From: Rhizobium sp. ASV20
Lineage (GTDB): Bacteria > Pseudomonadota > Alphaproteobacteria > Rhizobiales > Rhizobiaceae
Direction of reading: 5' to 3'
Assembly: GCF_016429015.1 (NCBI RefSeq)
Contig: NZ_JAELTU010000064.1
Location: 1 to 36,822 of the forward strand
DNA: 36,822 nt
The notes under the pieces are model-generated. The model was not told the origin of the DNA. It ran no database searches and saw only the letters and a list, made by a program, of their open reading frames with translations. A program made the position numbers and the translations under genes. Within the stretch, counting starts at the first letter, position 1; each line of letters opens with the position of its first letter. This document shows, piece by piece, positions 7,972-14,816 of the stretch.

Positions 7972-8886
7972 TCAGCTCCACCGCGGCGGCGTCCCGATGT
8001 GGTCCTTAAGCGCCTCCGCAAACGCCCTAACTTTCGCAGATGACACCTGAAGCGGCCGGAGGAGGTAGATACTGTAAGACCTTTCATTCCACCTTTCACC
8101 CGCTAGCGAAAGGCGTACAAGATCACCGGCTTGGACGGAAGGCCCCGAGACCCAGCTTGGTAGGAGCGCCACACCCATCCCTGCGATCGCAGCGCTGTTC
8201 AACGCTTCAAAATCATCGGACCGGAAACAGACCTGTTTGCATGCCTCACCGGCCGGGCATCCGAGAATATCAGACCAGCCGAGCAGATCGTTGCCATGAA
8301 GCTTATCGAGAAGGCGATGATGACGGAGCGCATTCTCGTCCTCCGGCTCGCCGTGCTGCCCGAGGTAGGCACGGCTTGCCACGAGGATGCGGTCAAGCGG
8401 AGCGAGCTTCGTCGCAATCAGGGAACTGTCCGCGAGTTCACCCATCCTCACCACGAGGTCAAGCCGTTCGGCGACGGGGTCGGCCAGCCGTTCGGTGAGA
8501 TCTAATTCGACTTGCAGCCCCGGATGTTCCTGAGCGAGCGTCGCGAGCACGGGGATGACATAGCGTTTTCCGAACGTCGGGAAGCAGGCGATGCGAAGGG
8601 TGCCGGTGACCGCGCTGTCGAAGGCCGCGACTTCCGCATGGGTATCGGCCAGATCGTCCAGCAGGCGCTGGGCCCTGTCGAAGAGATGGCGGCCCGCATC
8701 CGTCAGGGACAAGGCGCGCGTGGAGCGGATGAGCAGCGAAACGCCGAGATCCTGCTCCAGCGCATCGATCTGCCGGACGACGGCGGATGGGGTTACAGCA
8801 CGACGCCGTGACGCCGCGGAGAAGCTTCCGGCGCGGACAACATCGACATAGACCGCGAGATGTTCGGCAAACCGTGGATCCTTCAT
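7972..8886 (-). CDS. LysR-type transcriptional regulator
   Basis: A 304-residue LysR-type regulator of the CrgA/AaeR-like group. The HTH is 'FAEHLAVYVDVVRAGSFSAASRRRAVTPSAVVRQIDALEQDLGVSLLIRSTRALSLTDAG' (about 7-66). The effector domain starts near 'GTLRIACFPTFGKRYVIPVLATLAQEHPGLQVELDL'. The ATG at 8886 faces the next gene (start 9000) across 113 bp, so it probably regulates the unknown protein/quinone oxidoreductase pair. No clear operator palindrome was found in that gap. Confidence 0.87.
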   Translation of the reverse strand: MKDPRFAEHLAVYVDVVRAGSFSAASRRRAVTPSAVVRQIDALEQDLGVSLLIRSTRALSLTDAGRHLFDRAQRLLDDLADTHAEVAAFDSAVTGTLRIACFPTFGKRYVIPVLATLAQEHPGLQVELDLTERLADPVAERLDLVVRMGELADSSLIATKLAPLDRILVASRAYLGQHGEPEDENALRHHRLLDKLHGNDLLGWSDILGCPAGEACKQVCFRSDDFEALNSAAIAGMGVALLPSWVSGPSVQAGDLVRLSLAGERWNERSYSIYLLRPLQVSSAKVRAFAEALKDHIGTPPRWS

Positions 8887-8999
8887 CTTTGCCTACGACG
8901 CAAAACCGTTTCGACCAATCAGTTCGTTATCATCGGCAGGCATCCGGCGCACATTCCTTCTCGTCAACGGGCAGTCGCCCAACAAACAGAAGGAATACT

Positions 9000-9539
9000 A
9001 TGATGGTCAAGGTCCTCGATACAATTCTCTCCCAATCCGCATACTCCGCCGAAATCGATGTTCCATTCGAAAAGATCGACATCGCCGATTGGCTCTTCAA
9101 CCTGCCGGAAGCCGAATACCTGCGCTGCTGCCCGCCGGATCATATCGCGGCCGGCGTGACATGGACGGACGATGGTCGCCGGATGTCGATCAATGTCGAA
9201 CAGATCGGCTCGGGCCTGGTTGTCCAGCACTATGTCGCCGAAGTTGCCGAAGCCGCCTATTGCCGCATGAACTCGATCTCCGACGTGTTCACCGCCAGTG
9301 GACGCACGCAGGTCAATGTCGTCTGGGAGCTGATCGCCGAAAAGATCGATGAAAACAGGTCCCGCTATACCAACCGGGTCACCGCCCATCCCACGGATGT
9401 CTTCATGGCATTTCTCGAACAGCATGGCATCAGGTTCGAAGATGCCGCCGCTGGCCGGCAGGCCGCAGGTGGCGATCACAACAGCCGCGAGACACCGCTC
9501 TTTGCGGCAAGCATCGCTCGCCACGCACTCTCCAAGTAA
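9000..9539 (+). CDS. Unknown protein, possibly SRPBCC-like
   Basis: A 179-residue protein I do not recognise with confidence. It starts at the ATG at 9000 (MMVKVLDTILSQSAYSAEIDVPFEKIDIADWLFNLPEAEYLRCC), 6 nt after AAGGA. The frame is open farther upstream, but that part lies inside the divergent lysR gene. Alternating strands such as 'GVTWTDDGRRMSINVEQIGSGLVVQHYVAE' and 'QVNVVWELIAEKIDENRSRYTNRVTAHPT' recall a helix-grip (SRPBCC/polyketide-cyclase) fold, which is an inference only. It has no signal peptide or membrane segment. The oxidoreductase gene follows after 11 nt, so the two are surely cotranscribed. Confidence 0.7.
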   Translation: MMVKVLDTILSQSAYSAEIDVPFEKIDIADWLFNLPEAEYLRCCPPDHIAAGVTWTDDGRRMSINVEQIGSGLVVQHYVAEVAEAAYCRMNSISDVFTASGRTQVNVVWELIAEKIDENRSRYTNRVTAHPTDVFMAFLEQHGIRFEDAAAGRQAAGGDHNSRETPLFAASIARHALSK

Positions 9540-9550
9540 AGGTAGCTCTG

Positions 9551-10537
9551 ATGAAAGCGATCATGTTCGCCGATTTCGGCAGCGCGGATGTCCTGCACCT
9601 CGCTGAAGCTCCGCCTCCTGAGATCCGACCCGACGATATTCTCGTCAAGGTCATGGCGGCAGGCGTCAATCGCGCTGATCTTCTTCAGCGCGAAGGCGTC
9701 TATGGCACGCAAACTTACGGGGACAGCCCGATCCTCGGCCTCGAAATCGCCGGCGAAGTCGTGGCGACTGGCTCCGCGGTCATTGGTTTTGCGATTGGGG
9801 ACCGTGTCATGGGCATCGTTGGCGGTGGTGCTTATGCTCAGTACGCCCGCCTGGACAGTGGAATGACAGCGATCATTCCGGATGGCATGTCTTTCATCGA
9901 GGCGGCGGCGGTCATGGAGAGTTTCGTCACCGGCTGGGAAGCGCTCGCCCATCTCGGACAGGTTGCTAAAGGAGAAACAGTCCTTGTCCATGCTGCTGCC
10001 GGCGGCATTGGATCGGCTGCCGTCCAGCTCGCAAAGGCAGTCGGGGCACATGTGCTGGCAACCGCTTCGGCAGGCACCATCGACAATGTGCTCTCGCTGG
10101 GCGCCGAAGCCGTCTTTGATTATCGGCGCTCGGACTTCGAGGCGGAAGTCGTCGATGCGACAGCCTCCCGAGGGGTCGATCTGATCATCGACTTCGTCGG
10201 CGGATCTTATCTCGCGCGCAACATTCGTAGTCTGGCGCCCGGCGGAAGGCTCGTCCAGGTTGGCCTGCTCGGACGCGACGATAACGCCATCATTCCACTC
10301 GATCTCGTTCTTCACAACCATCTGCGGCTGATCGGAACGGTCATGAAGTCAAGGTCGAGGACGGAAAAAAGGGCAATGGTCCGCCGATTTGCGGAGCAGG
10401 TTCTACCGACGATGGGACGAGAACTTGCACCGATTATTGGCGCCGTGTACCCGCTCAAGGAAGCAGCAGAAGCGCATCGCCGAATGGAAGCCGGCGGGGT
10501 ATTCGGGAAGATCGTTCTGACTGGATTTCATCAATGA
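9551..10537 (+). CDS. NAD(P)H:quinone oxidoreductase, zinc-free MDR (PIG3-like)
   Basis: A 328-residue medium-chain dehydrogenase/reductase of the quinone oxidoreductase/PIG3 type. The N-terminal GroES-like domain has 'VKVMAAGVNRADLLQREGVY' (about 33-51). The Rossmann dinucleotide loop is 'HAAAGGIGSAAVQLA' (about 147-161), the NADP(H)-binding pattern of this subgroup. The zinc ligands of alcohol dehydrogenases are absent. The C-terminus 'EAAEAHRRMEAGGVFGKIVLTG' is typical. It probably reduces quinones or reactive enones in the cytoplasm. It is cotranscribed with the unknown protein and likely controlled by the adjacent LysR. Confidence 0.88.
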   Translation: MKAIMFADFGSADVLHLAEAPPPEIRPDDILVKVMAAGVNRADLLQREGVYGTQTYGDSPILGLEIAGEVVATGSAVIGFAIGDRVMGIVGGGAYAQYARLDSGMTAIIPDGMSFIEAAAVMESFVTGWEALAHLGQVAKGETVLVHAAAGGIGSAAVQLAKAVGAHVLATASAGTIDNVLSLGAEAVFDYRRSDFEAEVVDATASRGVDLIIDFVGGSYLARNIRSLAPGGRLVQVGLLGRDDNAIIPLDLVLHNHLRLIGTVMKSRSRTEKRAMVRRFAEQVLPTMGRELAPIIGAVYPLKEAAEAHRRMEAGGVFGKIVLTGFHQ

Positions 10538-10563
10538 GGCAGGTATACAGCGCATCTCACACA

Positions 10564-10591
10564 CCTTGATAGGGTTCGAACCAACGACCCG
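10564..10591 (-). repeat. Degenerate tRNA-3'-end-like direct repeat, copy 2
   Basis: On the minus strand this reads as a variable-loop/T-arm-like segment (GGGTCGTTGGTTCGAACCC) that does not fold into a full tRNA. It shares about 22 of 26 aligned bases with 7880-7905 in the same orientation. Together they bracket the lysR/unknown/oxidoreductase module. The remaining bases of the 10538-10770 gap carry no supportable gene. Confidence 0.35.
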
Positions 10592-10770
10592 GTTGCTACA
10601 AAAGCTATCCGTTTGAAGTTGCTAGGTAACGGACATTGGCTTTGCCCGCATGGAATGACCTATCTGGGGCCGGAAGCGGACTTAGGACTCTGGTGGCCGG
10701 ACGTTTGAGATGAGCGCTAACACCAAACGGTTTGCTGAGTTTGGCGGTACCAGTGACCTCGCGGCCAAAT

Positions 10771-11421
10771 TTAATACAGTGTCCTAAGATAATCCTCCTC
10801 CAGCCCTTCATCCATCGTTCGCATTTCATCCCGGTCCGTGGGAGCTCCCGTCGTCTCATCCAGGATCATCTTTATGAGTGAAGGCATCTCGCAGCGAACC
10901 TGAAAATGATCCGCGCTCCACAAGCGGGAACGCCGGAATGCCTTGGCACAGTGCAGGAAGACTTCGCTGACGGCTACGATGATGGCAAGTTTTGGTATGC
11001 GGCCATCGACCGCCATACCGTTCAGGAATTGCGGGTCACGAGTGAGAGCAGCCCGCCCATTTATGCGCAATGTGTCGTCGAAGCCGGGAATCACAAAGAG
11101 CAGTCCGACGTTCGGATTGGCAATGATGTTGGCGAGCGTATCAAGACGGTTGTTGCCTGGGCGATCCGGGATCGCAATGGTACGCTCATCAAGAACCTTC
11201 ACGAAGCCTGGAGGATCGCCGCGAGGACTGACGTCAGCCTTTCCGTCCGGATGCTGAGAACCTATGCACAGGAACGGCGAGCGCCTGATGAACTCTCGCG
11301 CATGCTCCCCCAGAGCGTTCTGACACTTCAATATAGCCAGAGAGTGGGTCGGCTCGAACAGCCCTCGAAGTGATTGCTCATCTTCGATTGCGAAATCGGG
11401 ATTGAGCTCTAACACTGCCAT
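10771..11421 (-). CDS. Pyridoxamine 5'-phosphate oxidase-family FMN flavoprotein
   Basis: A 216-residue split-barrel flavoprotein of the PPOX superfamily, closest in appearance to the MSMEG_1061-like group: 'FIRRSPFLCIGSQHPDGKADVSPRGDPPGFVKVLDERTIAIPDRPGNNRLDTLANIIANPNVGLLFVIPGFDDTLRINGRA'. These proteins bind FMN (or F420 in other taxa) and reduce or oxidise small molecules. True PNPOx activity is unlikely without the dedicated C-terminal substrate-binding residues. The ATG at 11421 is preceded by GGGAGG. It is a single-gene unit. Confidence 0.8.
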   Translation of the reverse strand: MAVLELNPDFAIEDEQSLRGLFEPTHSLAILKCQNALGEHAREFIRRSPFLCIGSQHPDGKADVSPRGDPPGFVKVLDERTIAIPDRPGNNRLDTLANIIANPNVGLLFVIPGFDDTLRINGRAALTRDPQFLNGMAVDGRIPKLAIIVAVSEVFLHCAKAFRRSRLWSADHFQVRCEMPSLIKMILDETTGAPTDRDEMRTMDEGLEEDYLRTLY

Positions 11422-11858
11422 GATCCACCTCCCACACCGCTTCCGTTGGTATCTTAGCCATTATGGAACACCCCAGATCCCCGCTCCTCTTCCCGTGCAC
11501 AAATATGAGGTACGTACATCAAGTTTGATACATGATACTGATTGCAGGATCAATGCGATTTGTCGGCATTCCCGAAGATAAGGTGCGATGGATCATAGCT
11601 ACCAACCCGGATGCCTGTTCAATTGTGTTGAGATTTCACCCAATTTTGCGTTTCATCGCGACCCTACCTAAAAGGGTAATATCGTAAATTCGTCAATGAG
11701 TTCTCAGTTGTTGATTATCGCACGAATTTGACGCACTTTTTCATTTCGGACGGATCCGCCCACACTGCAAGAAAATGTTTTCGATCAACATCAAAAATGC
11801 AATCAGTTGGTACGAAATGAAAAAGTGGCGCAAATCTAGCTGAAACTCAACACCTTGC
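11422..11858. other. AT-rich gene-free stretch with a long-range inverted repeat
   Basis: No supportable coding sequence is present, and base composition is markedly more AT-rich than the neighbours. The one structured element is an inverted pair, listed separately, at 11727-11748 and 11813-11834. Together with the weak ORF region 11859-12289 this is one of the longest gene-poor stretches in the window. Confidence 0.5.
11727..11834. repeat. 108-bp inverted-repeat unit (possible MITE or operator pair)
   Basis: The left arm 11727-11748 and right arm 11813-11834 are inverted copies that match at 19 of 22 bases, with a perfect 15-base core (CGAAATGAAAAAGTG as read on the plus strand of the right arm). 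The arms enclose 64 bp without coding potential. Flanks do not show a clear target duplication. Confidence 0.5.
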
Positions 11859-12092
11859 TCAGTCCACGCTTTCCAGCTTTGCCGCGACCTGATGGTCCCG
11901 ATCACCCTTTTCAAGTCCGGAAGCGAATTCGGTGTTCTTCCATCCGACGAGATCGACGCTGACGACGATCTCGAGATTCTGACCGAGTTCTTTCCCTGGC
12001 CGGCTCATTGAGCCGGCAATTGCCGTTCCGGATGCCGCTGACGACCTGTCGGCGGCAAGGGAAGCTTCGCCGCGGGCGGTGCAACTTTGCAC
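11859..12092 (-). CDS. Possible small hypothetical protein
   Basis: A 77-residue reading frame from a GTG at 12092 with GGGAGG upstream: MQSCTARGEASLAADRSSAASGTAIAGSMSRPGKELGQNLEIVVSVDLVGWKNTEFASGLEKGDRDHQVAAKLESVD. The C-terminal half looks protein-like (amphipathic, charged), while the N-terminal part is low-complexity Ser/Ala. No family is recognised. It may be a real small gene or a chance frame. The segment from 12093 to 12289 upstream of it holds nothing else I can support. Confidence 0.3.
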   Translation of the reverse strand: MQSCTARGEASLAADRSSAASGTAIAGSMSRPGKELGQNLEIVVSVDLVGWKNTEFASGLEKGDRDHQVAAKLESVD

Positions 12093-12289
12093 CTTGCCTC
12101 CCGCGCCCTTGCCCCCTCTGCTCTTCGCGGCGGCCGGAAAGTGTTCCGCCGATCATGCGGGGAGTTAGATACCTGGCGTGAAATCGCATCGTGGACTTTG
12201 CTTTGAATTGGTGGCGAGTGCTTGCCGCGGCCACAATCCGTTAAGGCGACGCCACCCTCAAACCAAATTAACTGGTCCTGAGCCTAGCG

Positions 12290-13135
12290 CTATTGTCGCG
12301 GCCGATCCCCGCCGCTCCAAGGTGACTGGCGCGCTGGCGTGGCCGCCGCGCCGACCAGAGGGCGACGGTTCCAGTCCGTCACGAAGTCATTGTGTACCTG
12401 TTTGACGACCCAGAGAAAATACACCGAGGCGGGAACGCCGATCAGGTCGAAGACGAGCATGAGACTGCTGCCAGGCGTCGTCGCATCGATGAGATGCATC
12501 TGGGCGCATGTAAAAAAGACACCTGCCAGAGCAACGCCGGAAAGCGACCACGTGCGGTTCTCGAAATAGTGGCGCACCTGGCGATCAGCCAGATACCAGC
12601 CGACCATGCCATATGTCATGGTCACGAACATGTTGGTCAGAAACGTCGCCGACGTGAGATGGATACCGACGCCAAGTGCCGCGTCAGACGATGCGGCCCC
12701 CGTCGAACTGCACAAGACCCCGAATCCGAAATCTGTCGCGGGCTGTCCAACAGCCCACGCCGCGAGAACCCCCGCTCCGCCGGTAAGAGCGCCCGTCAAC
12801 AATACGGCACGGTGCGCAGAAGCCACGACCAAGCGCTCACCGGCGCCGCCCAGCGCCGTCTCCAGGCGCAACCATACGAAGACGAGCCCCGCCGGAAGAC
12901 CGATCAGCGTCGCGGCGAACATCGGCCAGGAAACGCTCTCGCCGTGAAGCACATGCCAACCGTGCACCAAATGGTGCGGCCCGCAGCTTGCCGCCATCAA
13001 CGAAAAGCCGATGCCGAAGCGCGACCAGCCTCTGTAACGATGTAAGCTGACCGTCTCCCAGGCCGACAGCAACCCGAGCCCCACATAGGCCGCGCCGATC
13101 AGAAGATTGCCGATGCCTATGGCGAGGGACATCAT
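12290..13135 (-). CDS. Seven-helix membrane protein with His cluster, coupled to GGDEF-EAL gene
   Basis: A 281-residue integral membrane protein with about seven hydrophobic helices (roughly 5-28, 40-62, 70-92, 109-130, 163-185, 197-215, 222-243). Helix 2 ends in a striking Cys/His cluster: C51-G-P-H54-H55-L-V-H58-G-W-H61-V-L-H64. Helix 6 carries 'CAQMHLID'. These could bind a metal or haem, an inference by analogy with MHYT-type seven-helix sensors; I do not recognise an exact family. The ATG at 13135 overlaps the stop of the upstream GGDEF-EAL gene (ATGA), implying translational coupling. It may be the sensory partner of that enzyme. Confidence 0.75.
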   Translation of the reverse strand: MMSLAIGIGNLLIGAAYVGLGLLSAWETVSLHRYRGWSRFGIGFSLMAASCGPHHLVHGWHVLHGESVSWPMFAATLIGLPAGLVFVWLRLETALGGAGERLVVASAHRAVLLTGALTGGAGVLAAWAVGQPATDFGFGVLCSSTGAASSDAALGVGIHLTSATFLTNMFVTMTYGMVGWYLADRQVRHYFENRTWSLSGVALAGVFFTCAQMHLIDATTPGSSLMLVFDLIGVPASVYFLWVVKQVHNDFVTDWNRRPLVGAAATPARQSPWSGGDRPRQ

Positions 13136-14742
13136 GGCGAGCCCATCACTTTGCTACCCATGGGGGCGCCGATGTGGTCAAGAAACTCGTCGATAAAGTA
13201 TCGGTGGCCCCGCCGGCCCGCCCCCGAGGTCGGCTGCGCGACGTGTAACGCCTGTTCCAAACGGGGTTGCCAGAGCGTTGTCGCCAGCATCGGCCCGATA
13301 CGGTCGGCAGCCACGGGCCGGGAGAAGAAGTAACCCTGAGCGACTTCGCAGCCCATACGAAGCAACATCGCTGCCTGTTCACGCGTCTCCACGCCTTCGG
13401 CGATCGTGTGCTTGCCCATGGCGAAAGCCAGGCTCAGGATCGATGCAACGATCGCCGTATCGCCCGGCTCGCTGCTGAGGCCGTCGATGAAGCTGCGGTC
13501 GATCTTCAGAACCTCGGCCGGCATCTCGCGAAGGCGCGACAGGGAGGAATGTTCGGTACCGAAATCGTCGATTGCGATGTAGACCCCCAATCGCCTGACG
13601 TCATTGAGCACGCGAACCACGTCCTCGGTGGCACTCGTCATGACGCTTTCGGTGATTTCCAGGCACAATGCGGTTGGCTCGATACCGGTCTGTGCAAGCA
13701 ACTGGCGGAGCTCAGCCTCGAACGTCGGCTCTGCAAGCTGGCGAGGGGAGACATTCACGGTGAGGCTCAGCGGGGTTTTCGGCATGTGCCTCGCCCACTC
13801 AGCAAGCTGCCCACAGGACTGCTGGAGAACCTGCTGCCCAAGCTTGACAACGAGCCCGCAGTCTTCGGCGACAGGAATAAAGTCACTGGGCGGAATAATA
13901 CCATGTATCGGATGCCGCCATCGAACCAGTGCCTCTACTCCGACGATCAATCCGTCTTTCAGGCGGACCTGCGGCTGGTATTCCACGAAGAGCTGGTCTT
14001 CCCGCAGGGCGATCCGCAAATCCGACTCGACTTGCATACGCTTCTCGGCGCGCTCCCGCAGGTCGTCATTGAACTGTTCCAGCCTTGCGCGACCACGCCC
14101 CTTGGCCGAGTAGAGAGCCGTATCCGCTTCACGCAGCAATTGTTCAACGGTCTTCGTACCGGGTCTGCACAATGCGAGCCCGACGCTGGCCGTCACCACC
14201 ACTTCCTTGTCCGCGATGAAGATCGGCTCGGCCATCGTGGCCAATATTTGCCTGCCCAAGGCCGTGCCGGAGACATCCGTGGCAACCGGATGAAGGACAA
14301 CAACCTCGTCGCCACCGAACCGGCCTGCGATGTCCTGCGATCCGAGGCAGCTTTCAATGCGTTTGGCCATCTCGCACAACACGGCATCGCCGCTCCCGTG
14401 ACCAAGCGAGTCATTGACGAGCTTGAAGTTATCGAGATCGACAAACAGCACGGCGATCCACGTATCCTCATTGGCAGTCTCTCGCGCCAGTGCGTGTTCG
14501 AGCCGCTCGAGCAATACGTTGCGCGTGGGCAGTCCTGTCAGCGGGTCGTAAGCAGCTATCCGCTGCAAGCGCTCGATAATGCTCGATAGGCGCTCGATTT
14601 CGGAACCGGTTCGAACGGGCGAAGGCGGGCTGCTTTTTTTCGCGCCGAGTTGCAGGAGGCGTGCTCCTTTTAGGATTGCAGCCCTCTCTTCGCGAGACGG
14701 AGGTATGAACGAGGAGGTATTCTCTTGTCCGACTGCAGGCAT
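13132..14742 (-). CDS. GGDEF-EAL cyclic-di-GMP enzyme
   Basis: A 536-residue cytoplasmic protein from ATG 14742; an in-frame TTG at 14760 with GGTGGG upstream is an alternative start. The GGDEF domain (about 60-230) has RFGGDEVVV at about 141-149. The usual inhibitory RxxD is GSQD here, so no I-site is seen. The EAL domain (about 245-495) keeps EALVRW (270), the NVSPRQL Asn, LEITES, IDDFGT, LKIDRSF and AEGVET, so phosphodiesterase residues are complete. The loop after DDFGT reads EHSSL instead of GYSSL. It has no membrane segment of its own. It follows the chemotaxis transducer gene and overlaps the membrane protein by 4 nt. Confidence 0.9.
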   Translation of the reverse strand: MPAVGQENTSSFIPPSREERAAILKGARLLQLGAKKSSPPSPVRTGSEIERLSSIIERLQRIAAYDPLTGLPTRNVLLERLEHALARETANEDTWIAVLFVDLDNFKLVNDSLGHGSGDAVLCEMAKRIESCLGSQDIAGRFGGDEVVVLHPVATDVSGTALGRQILATMAEPIFIADKEVVVTASVGLALCRPGTKTVEQLLREADTALYSAKGRGRARLEQFNDDLRERAEKRMQVESDLRIALREDQLFVEYQPQVRLKDGLIVGVEALVRWRHPIHGIIPPSDFIPVAEDCGLVVKLGQQVLQQSCGQLAEWARHMPKTPLSLTVNVSPRQLAEPTFEAELRQLLAQTGIEPTALCLEITESVMTSATEDVVRVLNDVRRLGVYIAIDDFGTEHSSLSRLREMPAEVLKIDRSFIDGLSSEPGDTAIVASILSLAFAMGKHTIAEGVETREQAAMLLRMGCEVAQGYFFSRPVAADRIGPMLATTLWQPRLEQALHVAQPTSGAGRRGHRYFIDEFLDHIGAPMGSKVMGSP

Positions 14743-14816
14743 TTCCAACTTCGAATTCAATAGAGCCCACCCTACTTCACAATATTAACGTCCGAACCAG
14801 GACCCAAGGCCGGTCA

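Noticed and set aside
10560..10640. A second tRNA gene on the minus strand after the quinone oxidoreductase
   Set aside because: The GGTTCGAACC core is there, but the T stem and anticodon stem do not pair well and the 5' half is missing.
12392..13045. A 217-residue plus-strand frame opposite the 7TM protein
   Set aside because: It is highly charged, has no family features and is antisense to a gene with clear membrane helices.
13267..14589. A 440-residue plus-strand frame opposite the GGDEF-EAL gene
   Set aside because: The minus strand carries all GGDEF and EAL motifs in frame; the plus-strand frame is a shadow produced by high GC at third positions.
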